Source: Thraustochytrium sp. TN22
Taxonomy: Eukaryota > Sar > Bigyra > Thraustochytrida > Thraustochytriidae
Direction: 5' to 3'
Length of the DNA stretch: 64,000 bases
Assembly: GCA_013306675.1 (NCBI GenBank)
Contig: JABLUY010000114.1
Coordinates: forward strand, 49,855 to 113,854
Both the position numbers and the translations under genes were made by a program. How positions within the stretch are numbered: the stretch's first letter is position 1; each line of letters opens with the position of its first letter. Shown here one piece after another: positions 10,457-19,527 of the stretch. The notes under the pieces are model-generated. The model had not been told where the DNA came from and did not search any database. It saw nothing but the letters and a program-made list of their open reading frames with translations.

Positions 10457-10921
10457 CTACTTGAGCAGGTGGGGCGAGCAAAAGTTGTAGGCCAGGGCGA
10501 GCGTAGCGGCAAAGCCCAAGTCGAAGGAGAGCGTGCGAAAGGGCTGCAGCGCAAAGAGATAGCACGGCACGTAGATCGTGCGCGCGACCGCAAAGACCGT
10601 GACCGCCGTGCAGTGCAGCTTGGGGTTCCCGCCGAAGAACAGGCTAAGGAGCACGAGGGCGAGTCCGAACGGCAGGTTCTCCGCGTCGTTGCGCGAAATG
10701 CAACGCCAGCGGCGAAGCCTGGAAGACTTGGCCTCCGGTGCGAAGACCTGGTCCGCCCGCGTAATGATACCCTTGACGAGGTTGTCTTCCGGCGGGTTGC
10801 AGCCCTCCGACAAGGACGTCAGACCCGAGCCCAGGCCCACGCCCACAAAGCGCAGCGCCAGTACGCCCATGCTCCACGCCGTCGCGCGCACCGCCTCCTC
10901 GCTCACATTGGCAGCCAGCAT
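10457..10921 (-). CDS. MAPEG-family membrane enzyme (microsomal GST / eicosanoid synthase-like)
   Basis: 154 residues, the usual size for MAPEG proteins (membrane-associated proteins in eicosanoid and glutathione metabolism). Four hydrophobic segments are visible, with the polar MAPEG signature between the first two: CISRNDAENLPFGL, which matches the family's R-x-x-N-D-x-E-N-x-x-PF glutathione-binding region. These ER/outer-membrane enzymes form homotrimers and conjugate glutathione to hydrophobic substrates or reduce lipid peroxides. Which reaction this one catalyses cannot be read from the sequence. The gene lies just downstream of, and on the same strand as, an unconfirmed small ORF. Confidence 0.88.
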   Translation of the reverse strand: MLAANVSEEAVRATAWSMGVLALRFVGVGLGSGLTSLSEGCNPPEDNLVKGIITRADQVFAPEAKSSRLRRWRCISRNDAENLPFGLALVLLSLFFGGNPKLHCTAVTVFAVARTIYVPCYLFALQPFRTLSFDLGFAATLALAYNFCSPHLLK

Positions 10922-11091
10922 CTTGCAAAAGTCCCTTGCTTCTTCTCTTTTTGCTTCCTGCTTCTTCGGATTTCTTCAGGTTGCAGGTCTGCAGCTCCGA
11001 GGCCCGCCGTAGCGTAGTCTTGATCACCGCGCGAGCTGGGCCACCGACCTCACCTCATCGTCCTGCCCGCGGTGACGGCCGCCGCACGCAA

Positions 11092-11121
11092 CGCCGCCGC
11101 CGCCGCCGCCGCCGCCGCCGC
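11092..11121 (+). repeat. (CCG)10 trinucleotide repeat
   Basis: Ten CGC/CCG units in non-coding DNA upstream (coding-strand sense) of the MAPEG gene. Confidence 0.9.
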
Positions 11122-11126
11122 TCAGG

Positions 11127-11516
11127 TCAGCTCAGCTCAGGCTGCCGCCGCGCCGCCTCGTCGTCCTCCGCCTCCTGCCATAGGACATCTTCGCTCAGTC
11201 CCCAGGCGTCATCCCGATGCGCGCTTTGACGCAGCGTAGGCTCGTCGTTCCTTGGCCCAGCGGGGCTTGTCATTGACAGTGAGACGAAGAGCCTCGCGGT
11301 GGCGCCGGCCGCGGGCAGGCTCGGCGCGCCCGGCGGGCGAGGGCGACTCGGGCCGTGCGCAGAGAAGTGCAACGACGAGGGCGACTCGGACCGTCCGTAC
11401 GCCGTGAATGAATAGACGGCGCTCGGTCTGTGATGGTGATGAGCCGGCCCGAGACTTCCTGCGCCTGTCCCCATGCACGTCATGCAGCTTCGTGGCCTGA
11501 CGCCGAGGAGCGGCAT
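11127..11516 (-). CDS. Possible small hypothetical protein
   Basis: An open frame of about 129 residues from the ATG at 11516; an in-frame ATG at 11639 would give 170. The codons are mostly G/C-ending, and the C-terminus is acidic with a sensible mix of residues (WGLSEDVLWQEAEDDEA), unlike the Arg/Ala-rich shadows nearby. There is no recognised domain, signal peptide or membrane segment. It could equally be a leader or part of a spliced gene. Low confidence. Confidence 0.25.
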   Translation of the reverse strand: MPLLGVRPRSCMTCMGTGAGSLGPAHHHHRPSAVYSFTAYGRSESPSSLHFSAHGPSRPRPPGAPSLPAAGATARLFVSLSMTSPAGPRNDEPTLRQSAHRDDAWGLSEDVLWQEAEDDEAARRQPELS

Positions 11517-11713
11517 CGTTCCCCGGAAACTCACTGACAGCGAGCGAGAGCGATCGGCTGCTGCGGCTAGCGGGTCGCTTCTGGGCTGCCTGGCTGCCTG
11601 GCGGCCTTGGCTGCGCCGACGGGACTGCGCCGTCAGCAAATCGCCAAACCGGTCTATCGCGCAATCGCCCTTATAAGGCTCCGTTCGAGTCCATGGAAGT
11701 GGTCTATACCCCT

Positions 11714-11792
11714 GTAACGGTGGCCGAGTGGTTAAGGCGCTAGATTTAGGCTCTAGTGGGAAACCTCACGGGTTCAAATCCCGTCCGTTATA
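11714..11792 (+). tRNA. tRNA-Leu (anticodon UAG)
   Basis: A complete class II cloverleaf. A seven-pair acceptor stem (GTAACGG with CCGTTAT, including one G-U) encloses a D arm with GCC/GGC, an anticodon stem CTAGA/TCTAG with loop TTTAGGC (anticodon TAG, reading CUA leucine codons), a long variable arm (TGGGAAACCTC) and a perfect T arm ACGGG-TTCAAAT-CCCGT. The discriminator is A11792 and CCA is not encoded. The internal Pol III promoter is present: A box TGGCCGAGTGG at 11721-11731 and B box GGTTCAAATCC at 11771-11781. No intron. Confidence 0.97.
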
Positions 11793-11794
11793 AC

Positions 11795-11802
11795 TTTTTT
11801 TC
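11795..11802 (+). terminator. RNA polymerase III T-run terminator
   Basis: Eight consecutive T residues start three bases after the discriminator base of tRNA-Leu, the usual Pol III termination signal. Confidence 0.9.
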
Positions 11803-11884
11803 CTCCTGGTTCTGCCGGGTCGCAGATCCGTTGGACCGGTTGAGGCGGCAACGACGACGGACTGCCAGGCCGAGGCGTCGGCGA

Positions 11885-11965
11885 AGAGTGCATTGCATTA
11901 CATTGCATTGCGTTGCGTTGCGTTGCGTTGCGTTGCGTTGTGTTGCGCTGCGATGCGCTGCGATG
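11885..11965 (+). repeat. Pentamer (GCATT/GCGTT/GCGAT) repeat in a 5' flank
   Basis: Degenerate tandem pentamers (GCATT grading into GCGTT, then GCGCTGCGATGC) end about 85 bp before the ATG of the large adenylate-kinase gene, in its promoter or 5' UTR. The graded variants suggest an old, mutating microsatellite. Confidence 0.88.
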
Positions 11966-12048
11966 CACGAAGCAGCAAGAGCAACAACAGTTCGAGTCGG
12001 CGACGCTGGCGCTGGCGGCGGCGGTGAGCTAGCTGCACGCGAAGAACG

Positions 12049-15000
12049 ATGGCGGAGGACGGCAGCGAGGCCGTGGAGGAGGTGGTCGAGGCGCTGGAGG
12101 AGAAGCAGCAGCTGCAGGAGGAGGACGAGATGAAGGATGAGGTGGAGGGCGAGGTGGAGGAGACGCTGTGCGTGCTGACGCCGTGCGTGACCGGGCGGCG
12201 GTGGCTCGTGGAGCTGGACGCGCGCGGCGCGGCGCAGGCCGGGGTCGAGGCTGACGCGGCGGCCGAGGAGGCTGAAGCCGGACAGGAGGAGGGCGAAGAG
12301 GCGGCGACGGCAAGTGGCGACGCGCCTCGCGTGCGCGAGCTGGCGGCCGACAAGGCGCGCGTGGCCGTGCAACGCATCGAGGATGCCGGCCTACGCGTGG
12401 TGGCACAGGAGCGTGCGGTGCTGAGCGCAACGCTGGCACGTGCGTTTGCGTCCATGCACGAGACGCATGAGGAGGACGCGCGCGAGCTGGCGCTGCATCT
12501 GCAGAGCGGGCCGGTGCTGCTGGTCCGCGTGTCGGGCGCTAACGCGGTGCAGCGGCTGCACGCTCTGGCCGGCGCCGAGGACCCACGCGCGGCGCGCGAC
12601 GCAGATGTTGCCGCGCACGGCGCGGACGTGCGCCAGTGGTCGCTGCGCGGCGCCTTTGGCACCGTGGACCGCGCGCACCGGGGCGTGCTGTGCTCAGCGT
12701 CGCCGGCCGCGGCGGCGCGCGAGCTGGCGTTCTTCTTCCCCGGGCCGGAGAAGGCCGTCTGGCAGCGGTCCGTGGGCATTTTCGCGGCGAGTGCCGCCCC
12801 GCTACCTGCAGGCGGTGCGCGCGACCTGGTGGTCGTGGCGGAGCGCGCATGGACCGTGGAGGGCGAGCCGGCGGACTTGGCCCGCATGGGCCTGGAGGGC
12901 GCCGTAGGCGAGGACGTCCTGGTGCGCGTAGTGGAGGGCCACGGCGCCGTGCAGAAGCTGGCGCTGCTCTACGCGCCGGGCCAGGGCCTGCGGTATGCGT
13001 CGGCGACGGCAGCGGCTGCAGCGCTTGATGCCTCAGCCGTCCTGGGCGCGCGCGGGCTGGAGCTGGAGCGCCTGCTGGTCGTCTGCTTGGACGAGGCGCG
13101 GCGCGTGGCGACGGAGCACGCGCTGCGGCAGTACGGCTTCGAGATTCTGGCTCGCAAGCAGGTCGCCACCAAGCAGGTCATGTCGGTGGGCCATCACGCG
13201 CAGTTCGCACCGGCCTATGTGGTGGCCAAGGCCGGCGCGCATGCCACATGCCAGCTGCTGCAGGTGCGCACCGGGCTGGACCTGTACATCTCGCCGGACT
13301 TTGGTCACGCCTTCCCGCAGCTGGAGCGTTGCCCCGAGCTGGACAGCGCGAGCGCCAAGCAATTCGTGCGCAAGTCTGTCACGCGCGGCAGCGAGGCCAG
13401 CGAGCCGCAGCTGCTGCAGTCGCTGCTCGTGTCGGCGCTCACTGACCTGTGCAAGGTCAAGCCGGCCGGCCTGGACGCCGTGCGCTTCCTGGGCGAGTGG
13501 CTGCTGCGCAATAACCCGGACCGCGACGCGGCGCAGCGCGATACGCGCTGGCTGGCAGCGCGCAAGGCGCGCGCCGAGGCGCGCGCCGCCGCCGAGAAGG
13601 CGCCCGCGCGCATCCCGCTCGGCGGGCCGGCGCCGCCACAGCCGCCGCACCAGCATAGCAGCAGCAGCAACAAGGCGCTCGCGCTCGCGCATGCGCTTGA
13701 CCAGCAGCGGGGCGCCGGCGCTGAAGATGACTCGGAGGCAGCCGTATCGCCGCTCGTGTCCGGCGCCGCGACGCCCGAGATCGTCTTCGTGCTGGGCGGC
13801 CCAGGCTCCGGCAAGGGCACGGTGTGCGAGCAGCTGCGCGACAAGCTGGGCTTCGTGCACCTGAGCACGGGCGACCTGCTGCGCGCCGAAGTGGAGTGCG
13901 GCTCCAAGGACGGCGTGCGCATCATGGCCATCATGCAGGCCGGGGACCTGGTGGACAACGAGACCATCGTGGGCCTGCTGCAACGCGCCATGCAGCGTCA
14001 CAGCGGCGCACGCCGCTTCCTGATCGATGGCTACCCGCGCGAGATGAGCCAGGTAGCCGCCTTCGAGGAGGCCATCGCGCCCTGCGACTACGTGCTCTAT
14101 ATGGACTGCCCGCCCGACATGCTGCGCGAGCGCCTCGCCAAGCGCCGCCGCCAGGACGACGCAGCCGAAACGGTCGAGCGCCGACTGCAGACCTTCGTCT
14201 CGCGCTCTGTCCCGGTCGTCGAGCACTTTGCGCGCCTCGGCAAGGTGCGCGCCGTGCGCCCACGTGCGGACGGGACGCCTGCGCAGACGCTGCAGAGCGT
14301 GCTGCAGCTCGTGCAGTCCCGCGTCATTCTGCTCACGGCGCCGCCTTCGCTCAGCTCACTCACACGTGCCATCTGCCGCAATGCCGATCCGCTCGGCTTC
14401 GATGGCTACCACGTGCTCGACGTCCCGGAACTCGTGCGCCAGGAGGCGCGCACGGGCACGCCGCTGGGCCAGCGCCTCAAGGACATGCTCGAGCGCCGCC
14501 AGCAGGTACCGACCGACCTCAAGATTGCTCTTCTGCGTCGCGTCATGCACAAGCACCACACCACCACGCAGTTCCTGCTGGCCGGCTTCCCGCGCACGCT
14601 TGACGACCTCACGCACTACGAGGCTGCCGTTGGCCCGCTCGACCACGCGCTGCGCCTGGTCGACGAGACGCACCCGGGACGTCCCGACGCTGCCGAGGTT
14701 CTCGACTACCTGGGTGCCGTCGGCCGCGCGCGAGCGCTCCAGGTGGCCGGCCTGTCCGTCGCCGACGTCGTGCGCGCCGTTCACGCTGACGTGCGCCCGC
14801 GCTACGTGCTCGACGTGTCCGCGGGTACCTCGGACGATGCCTCCTTCTCTGCGGCGCCCAACGGCGTCTCGGACGCGGACCGCATCTGCCGCGGCACGGG
14901 GGCGCGCACCTTCTTCTTGCGCGACTTCCCCGAGGAGGCGGCCCATGACCTCTTTGAGCGCTTCGGCAAGCCGCAGGCCGTACTCGCGGGCGCCGGCGCT

Positions 15001-16656
15001 GCGGGCGAGGACGCCGCGGCTGCTGCCGTCGCGGCGGCCGCCTCGCCGCTGGTGGACCAGCTCGCCTTCGAGGGCCGCCTGCGCGCGCGCGAGGCGCTGC
15101 GCACGGGCGCCGAAATCGTCGTGGTCGCCGGCACCGGCGCGCTCGCACCGCAGGCCAAGCAGCGGTTCCTCGCGACGCTCGCGGCGGACTTTGGCTACGC
15201 GCTTTTCGACGTTGAGGCGGCCTTTGCGCGCCTCCCGGCCTCGGCCGGCACCTGGGAGGCCCGAGCCTGCCTGGCGGCGCAAAACGTGGGTGACGCGCCG
15301 CATGACGACGTGGCCGCCGAGGTCGCCTCGCGCGAGCACGACCTCTTCATCGCCAAGCGCAACATGGTCCTGCGCGCCGCTCGCTCTTGCGGCGCCGCGC
15401 GCGGCCTCTTGGCCGTGCTCCCGGATCCGGACGCGCACTTGCTCGAGGCGCTCGACGGCCATCGCATCACCGTGCTGGCGCTTGAGTGCACCAACGTGCT
15501 CGTGGCCAAGGATCGTCTCCTGAAGCAGCGCGCGGCGGACCGTCAGGCCCGTGCCGCGGCGGCCCGCGCCGCTGGCGACGAGGACGAGGCCGCTGCGCTC
15601 GCCGAGCCGGAGGCTGACGAGGACGCCGAGGCCGCGGCGGTGGCCGACGTCGACGCGCTCGAGGGCCTGCAAACGCGCGTCGCGCCGCTCGCCACCTACA
15701 CGGTTGACTGCTCCGCCACCAACGACGACCAGGTGCTGCAGGCGCTGCGCCAGCCCTTTTTGGTCGGCGTGCACCTGCTCGTAAGCCAGTCGGCCACCTG
15801 CTCTGCGTCGCGCGCGCTCGCCACGGCACTCGCCAAATCCATGCACATTGTCCCGGTGCGCTTCGGGGACCTCGTACGCACCGAAATCGCCAGCGGCTCG
15901 CCGCGCGGCACGCGCCTGGCGCATGCCGAGCGCACCGGCCGCGCCTACCCGCTCGAGGACGCGCTCTCGCTCGTCCAGGCGGCCGTGAACGCGCACGCCG
16001 CTTCCGGCGCGGCGCACGTGCTGCTGCACGGCTACCCGTCCGCACTGGGCGCCGGCTTCCCGCTCGCGCACGACCAGCTCTTTGCGCTGGAGAAGCGTGT
16101 CGGCCCGCTGCGCTCCTGCCTCTACCTGGCCGACGAGGCGGCGCCCGCGCCGCACCTCGAAGCGGTTGCCGACCTCCTCCAGGCGATGGGCAAGCTGCTG
16201 CGCCTGGACGCTGGCGTCGACGCTGAGGACCTTGTGACCGCCGCGGCTGCGCACATTGACCTGCTCGCGGCGCGCGACCGCGAACAGCGCCGCGTCGACA
16301 CCTGGGCCCCGGGCGATGGTTCGCCCGAGGCCCTGCTGCAGGACGTCCTCGACCGCTACCGGCCGGCGCGTCCCGCTGTGCAGGCCTGCGAGCAGTATTG
16401 GGACCAGTTCGCCCTGGACGAGGACAACTGCACGACGCTCGAGTGCATCGTGGACCGCATGGCCGAGTGGAAGCTCGAGAACGACCCGACGCAGCACCTC
16501 GCCGGCCCGGTCGTCACCAAGGACCAGTGGTTCGAGTATGTCCTGCAGCACATTCTCCTGCTGTCCGAGTACGACGCCGAGGCAGAGGCTGCCGCCAAGG
16601 CGGCGGCCGAGGCCGCCAAGGCTGCCGCTGAGGCCGAGGCCGAGGAGGAGGAGTAA
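12049..16656 (+). CDS. NDK-like / DPY30 / multi-adenylate-kinase protein (probable ciliary nucleotide kinase)
   Basis: 1535 residues in one exon. Residues about 37-232 resemble a nucleoside diphosphate kinase domain (SGPVLLVRVSGANAVQRL, then a degenerate active-site loop around AHRGVLCS and a final ELAFFFP). A second, truncated NDK-like start lies at about 340-410. A DPY30-type dimerisation motif follows at about 455-492 (LLVSALTDLCKV... FLGEWLLRNNP). The one intact adenylate/UMP-CMP kinase domain is at about 578-765, with P-loop GGPGSGKGT at 583, STGDLLR, IDGYPRE and a short lid. At least two further kinase-like repeats (about 766-900 and 1245-1400) have lost the P-loop. The tail is an Ala/Glu-rich coiled stretch. 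NDK+DPY30 (as in NME5) and AK+DPY30 (as in AK7) are axonemal combinations, so a flagellar ATP-buffering role is inferred. Confidence 0.9.
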   Translation: MAEDGSEAVEEVVEALEEKQQLQEEDEMKDEVEGEVEETLCVLTPCVTGRRWLVELDARGAAQAGVEADAAAEEAEAGQEEGEEAATASGDAPRVRELAADKARVAVQRIEDAGLRVVAQERAVLSATLARAFASMHETHEEDARELALHLQSGPVLLVRVSGANAVQRLHALAGAEDPRAARDADVAAHGADVRQWSLRGAFGTVDRAHRGVLCSASPAAAARELAFFFPGPEKAVWQRSVGIFAASAAPLPAGGARDLVVVAERAWTVEGEPADLARMGLEGAVGEDVLVRVVEGHGAVQKLALLYAPGQGLRYASATAAAAALDASAVLGARGLELERLLVVCLDEARRVATEHALRQYGFEILARKQVATKQVMSVGHHAQFAPAYVVAKAGAHATCQLLQVRTGLDLYISPDFGHAFPQLERCPELDSASAKQFVRKSVTRGSEASEPQLLQSLLVSALTDLCKVKPAGLDAVRFLGEWLLRNNPDRDAAQRDTRWLAARKARAEARAAAEKAPARIPLGGPAPPQPPHQHSSSSNKALALAHALDQQRGAGAEDDSEAAVSPLVSGAATPEIVFVLGGPGSGKGTVCEQLRDKLGFVHLSTGDLLRAEVECGSKDGVRIMAIMQAGDLVDNETIVGLLQRAMQRHSGARRFLIDGYPREMSQVAAFEEAIAPCDYVLYMDCPPDMLRERLAKRRRQDDAAETVERRLQTFVSRSVPVVEHFARLGKVRAVRPRADGTPAQTLQSVLQLVQSRVILLTAPPSLSSLTRAICRNADPLGFDGYHVLDVPELVRQEARTGTPLGQRLKDMLERRQQVPTDLKIALLRRVMHKHHTTTQFLLAGFPRTLDDLTHYEAAVGPLDHALRLVDETHPGRPDAAEVLDYLGAVGRARALQVAGLSVADVVRAVHADVRPRYVLDVSAGTSDDASFSAAPNGVSDADRICRGTGARTFFLRDFPEEAAHDLFERFGKPQAVLAGAGAAGEDAAAAAVAAAASPLVDQLAFEGRLRAREALRTGAEIVVVAGTGALAPQAKQRFLATLAADFGYALFDVEAAFARLPASAGTWEARACLAAQNVGDAPHDDVAAEVASREHDLFIAKRNMVLRAARSCGAARGLLAVLPDPDAHLLEALDGHRITVLALECTNVLVAKDRLLKQRAADRQARAAAARAAGDEDEAAALAEPEADEDAEAAAVADVDALEGLQTRVAPLATYTVDCSATNDDQVLQALRQPFLVGVHLLVSQSATCSASRALATALAKSMHIVPVRFGDLVRTEIASGSPRGTRLAHAERTGRAYPLEDALSLVQAAVNAHAASGAAHVLLHGYPSALGAGFPLAHDQLFALEKRVGPLRSCLYLADEAAPAPHLEAVADLLQAMGKLLRLDAGVDAEDLVTAAAAHIDLLAARDREQRRVDTWAPGDGSPEALLQDVLDRYRPARPAVQACEQYWDQFALDEDNCTTLECIVDRMAEWKLENDPTQHLAGPVVTKDQWFEYVLQHILLLSEYDAEAEAAAKAAAEAAKAAAEAEAEEEE

Positions 16657-16972
16657 TTTGTTTCCAAAAAGAAAGAAAGAAAAAGGAACTTTGAACACGC
16701 GGGATGAGTGTGGCCTGAAGACGAGCGTGCAGCGACAGCAGCGGCAAACAAGGAGCAACTCACAGTTAAAATCTGGCTGCCAGTGGCAGCGGGGCCAGTG
16801 TGTGCTCTCTCTTCGAGACATAGATACACACATACACACAAGCACTCAGCGGCATCCGCTTCCTCCCTTTTTAGAACAAACTCCTCTTACCAGTACGCTT
16901 CTTAGTAGCACTGACTCCTCTCTTTCGCGCCTCTTCGGCCTGCGCATTCTGGTTGCGCCTTGTAGTATACTC
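16657..16972. other. Convergent intergenic region
   Basis: Joins the 3' ends of the kinase gene (+) and the next gene (-). It holds AAAG-rich (16668-16685) and CA-rich (about 16825-16842) tracts. No gene seen. Confidence 0.5.
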
Positions 16973-18352
16973 TTACCTCTGCGCTTGCGGCAGCTGCTCG
17001 AGGAGCGCAAATGCCACAGCGTCGCCCAGAGAACGCGGAAAGAGACCCGGATCGCGGTACATGTGAATTCGCGAGACGAAGACGCCGGTGCAGAGGCGCA
17101 GCCCCAGGTCGATCAGGCCGTTCAGATGGCTGTTGTACGGCTCAACCATGGTGGCGCAGCGCCAGAACTGAATCACCTCGTCCAGGGCCGACGACGGCAG
17201 CGCACCGTCGCGCTTGGAGCGCGCCTGCTGCGCCTGCTGCGCCTGCTGCATCTGCTCCGGCGTCTCGTCCCATGGTTCCGGCTCGTGGTCCGGCGCGGCG
17301 CTCGAGTGCTCCAGAGACCGCACGAGACTGGTAATATTGCCGTAGGCCTGCTCGAAACTTGCGTTGAGCCGCTCTGTGAAGGGCGTGCTCGAGCGCGTGT
17401 TCTGATTGCCGTTGCTGTTGTTGTTGTTGCTGTTGTTGTTGTTGGTCGTCTTTCCGCTACCTCCGCCGCCGCCGTTGCTGTTTGAGCGGCTTGCGGCGCC
17501 ATTGGCGGTACTGCCGCTGCTGGGCGCCGAGCCATTTTGGGCCTCGGTCTTTTGCGGGCGCGGTTTGGACGCCTGGCGCGTGCGCATCAGCAGCACAAGG
17601 CAGAGCCCAGCCTTGTAGTAAGCAAGCGCAAAGTTCGGGAACCGCCAGACCAGGTCTACGGCGCAGCGGTAGCTCGAGTCCCAAAGCTCGCGCTGCATGG
17701 ACTGCTCGAGCGCCTCGTACATTTTGACGGCGTACTCGACCTCCTTTTCGACGATCTTCTGGCCGTGGCAGTTGACGCAGCAGCGCAGCGTGTTCACCAG
17801 CTCGACGCGGTCCAGCACGCCGGTCCAGCTGGACCACGGCGCCGCCGAGCCCTTGTCCTGCTCCTCGCTCGCGTCGAACCAGCGGCTCTCCTGCAGCAGC
17901 CGCGGCGGCCGCCAGCCCGATGGCCGCCCGGTCGCCTCGCTAAACTTGAGCGGCACCTGGGACTGAATCAGGCTGTACGACCAGCCCGAGGGCAGCGGTT
18001 CGGCTGCCAGCGACGCCACCATGACCTGCCTCGAGTTGCCGCGGTCCAGCGCGCGGTGCATGCCGTCCAGCTCCACGGCCTGCAAGACGAGCGCGTCCGG
18101 CACGTCCACCAGCAGCCGCCCCGGCTGCTTGAGCACCTCCGCAGGATCCTGGGCGCCTTTCCTCGAGCTCGACTTGGGGCTGCGTCCCGCCGCCGCGCCG
18201 CTCCCCGCCCCCGCCCCCGCCCCCGCCGCCGCCGCCGGGCCCTGCTTCTCGCTGCGGCTCGCCTGCCGCGCGCCCGGCCCGCGCCGCACGGGCTGCTGAT
18301 CCTCGCTGCGCCTCGCCGCCTTGCTCCGCGCCGCGCGCGCGGGCGACTGCAT
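16973..18352 (-). CDS. Conserved-looking protein of unknown function
   Basis: 459 residues from the ATG at 18352. The frame stays open to 18664, but the extra 104 residues are Pro/Arg/Ala repeats encoded by a 21-bp minisatellite in the promoter of the divergent TIM22 gene, so the shorter start is preferred. Low-complexity Ala/Gly, Asn (about 300-320) and Gln-Ala stretches are inserted in an otherwise globular protein, which includes WSYSLIQSQVPLKFSEATGR, a CxxCHGQ pair (NTLRCCVNCHGQKIVEKEVE) and a helical segment near WRFPNFALAYYKAGLCLVLL. That last segment resembles a single TPR-like helix pair rather than a membrane span. I do not recognise the family. Confidence 0.75.
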   Translation of the reverse strand: MQSPARAARSKAARRSEDQQPVRRGPGARQASRSEKQGPAAAAGAGAGAGSGAAAGRSPKSSSRKGAQDPAEVLKQPGRLLVDVPDALVLQAVELDGMHRALDRGNSRQVMVASLAAEPLPSGWSYSLIQSQVPLKFSEATGRPSGWRPPRLLQESRWFDASEEQDKGSAAPWSSWTGVLDRVELVNTLRCCVNCHGQKIVEKEVEYAVKMYEALEQSMQRELWDSSYRCAVDLVWRFPNFALAYYKAGLCLVLLMRTRQASKPRPQKTEAQNGSAPSSGSTANGAASRSNSNGGGGGSGKTTNNNNSNNNNSNGNQNTRSSTPFTERLNASFEQAYGNITSLVRSLEHSSAAPDHEPEPWDETPEQMQQAQQAQQARSKRDGALPSSALDEVIQFWRCATMVEPYNSHLNGLIDLGLRLCTGVFVSRIHMYRDPGLFPRSLGDAVAFALLEQLPQAQR

Positions 18353-18516
18353 CGCGCCGCTCGCCGCCGCCGCCGTGCGCGCCTCGCCCCCGGGCCGTTC
18401 GGCTTCTGCCGCGGGCTGCCGCGGGCCGCCCGCGCCGCGCGGCCGCGGCCTCGGGCTCGGCCGCGGCCGTGACGGCCTCGGCGGCGAGGAAGGAGGCGAT
18501 CCCTGGACGCGGGCTC

Positions 18517-18579
18517 GCCGCGGCGCGCGCAACGCGGGCCGCGGCGCGCGCAACGCGGGCCGCGGCGCGCGCAACGCGG
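18517..18579. repeat. 21-bp minisatellite, three copies
   Basis: Three perfect tandem copies of a 21-bp GC-only unit beginning GCCGCGGCGCGCGCAACGCG, in the roughly 425-bp divergent promoter between the unknown gene and TIM22. The period is a multiple of three, so it reads through as peptide repeats on both strands, which explains the long overlapping N-terminal ORF extensions. Confidence 0.93.
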
Positions 18580-18706
18580 CGCGGCGCGGCGCCAAGTGGA
18601 CCGAGGTGGACGAGGGCTGGCTGCGGCGCCGCGGCGGGGAGCGCCGCGCGGCGACGCAATTCAACTTCGAATTCGAATCGGAGGCGGCCGCGGGCGCGGG
18701 CGCAGC

Positions 18707-18711
<5 letters not shown>

Positions 18712-18752
<41 letters not shown>
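18712..18752. repeat. (GGC)n trinucleotide tract
   Basis: About 13 GGC units just 5' of the chosen TIM22 ATG (18778). In the longer ORF it would code for polyglycine, another reason to prefer the internal start. Confidence 0.85.
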
Positions 18753-18777
18753 GGCGAACGGGGCCGGCGAGGAGAGC

Positions 18778-19380
18778 ATGGCGGCGCTGGGCGGCATGCC
18801 GGGCGGCGTGCCGGGCGGCGTGCCGGGCGTGCCGGGGATGATGCAGCAGGGCGCGGCGGCGGCCGGCGCGAGCGCGGGCCTGCCCGCAGGCGCAGGGGAG
18901 GAGAGCGGGTTCTCCGCGGCGCTGGCGCAGCGCCTGGCGATGCAGAGCCAGGACCCGATGGTCTTTACGGAGGCATGCGTGGTGCGCGCCGTCGGCAGCG
19001 GCGTGGTGGGTGGCCTCATGGGCGCCGTCATGGGCATGGTGCTGGGTGGCTACGGCTCCATTGCGCCGCCCGTGTCCATGCCGGGCGTGCCCGACCCGCC
19101 CAAGGTGCCCATGAGGTGGCAGCTGCGCGACAGCTGGTACCAGACGGCGCGTCGTATGCGCCGCTGGGGCAAGAACTTCGGCTCCGTCACCATTGTCTTT
19201 TCTGGCGTGGAGTGCGTCATTGAAAAGTACCGCGCCAAGCACGACATGTTTAACGGCGTCTCTGCTGGCTGCGTCACGGGCGCCGCACTCGCTGCGAGCC
19301 AGGGCCCGGCTGCCATGTGCTTTGGTTGCGCCGGCTTTGCTGCCTTTAGCGCTGCCATCGAGTCGCTCATGGGTCACTAA
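18778..19380 (+). CDS. TIM22: TIM22, mitochondrial inner-membrane carrier translocase subunit
   Basis: 200 residues from the ATG at 18778. The N-terminal 45 residues are Gly/Pro/Ala-rich. A Tim17/22/23-family membrane core follows, with CVVRAVGSGVVGGLMGAVMG as first helix, a loop with a conserved basic stretch, GKNFGSVTIVFSGVECVIEK as second, then NGVSAGCVTGAALAASQGP and GCAGFAAFSAAIESLM. A Cys in the first helix and another late in the core are in the positions that form the TIM22 disulfide. The family inserts multi-spanning carrier proteins into the inner membrane. ORFs starting at 18469 or 18321 add only repeat-encoded sequence. It is divergent from the unknown gene ending its 5' side at 18352. 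Confidence 0.92.
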   Translation: MAALGGMPGGVPGGVPGVPGMMQQGAAAAGASAGLPAGAGEESGFSAALAQRLAMQSQDPMVFTEACVVRAVGSGVVGGLMGAVMGMVLGGYGSIAPPVSMPGVPDPPKVPMRWQLRDSWYQTARRMRRWGKNFGSVTIVFSGVECVIEKYRAKHDMFNGVSAGCVTGAALAASQGPAAMCFGCAGFAAFSAAIESLMGH

Positions 19381-19527
19381 GGAACTCCGGGCCTTTCACA
19401 AAGTAGGAGGCCTAGGCCTAGGCTAGAGGGCCTACCAGTAGCTTCGCTCTCTCTCTCTCTAGCTAGCTAGAGCTACTAGCCAGCCAGCCAGTTGGCTAGC
19501 TAGCTACTGCTTTTGCGAGCGAGCAGC

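Noticed and set aside
11756-12133. ORF overlapping the tRNA-Leu 3' end
   Set aside because: Chance open frame across the tRNA and the pentamer repeat.
14356-16845. 829-aa minus-strand ORF inside the adenylate-kinase gene
   Set aside because: Antisense shadow of the recognised kinase domains; no motifs of its own.
18321-19223. 300-aa plus-strand ORF overlapping TIM22
   Set aside because: Different frame from TIM22, made largely of Arg/Gly repeat sequence from the promoter minisatellite.
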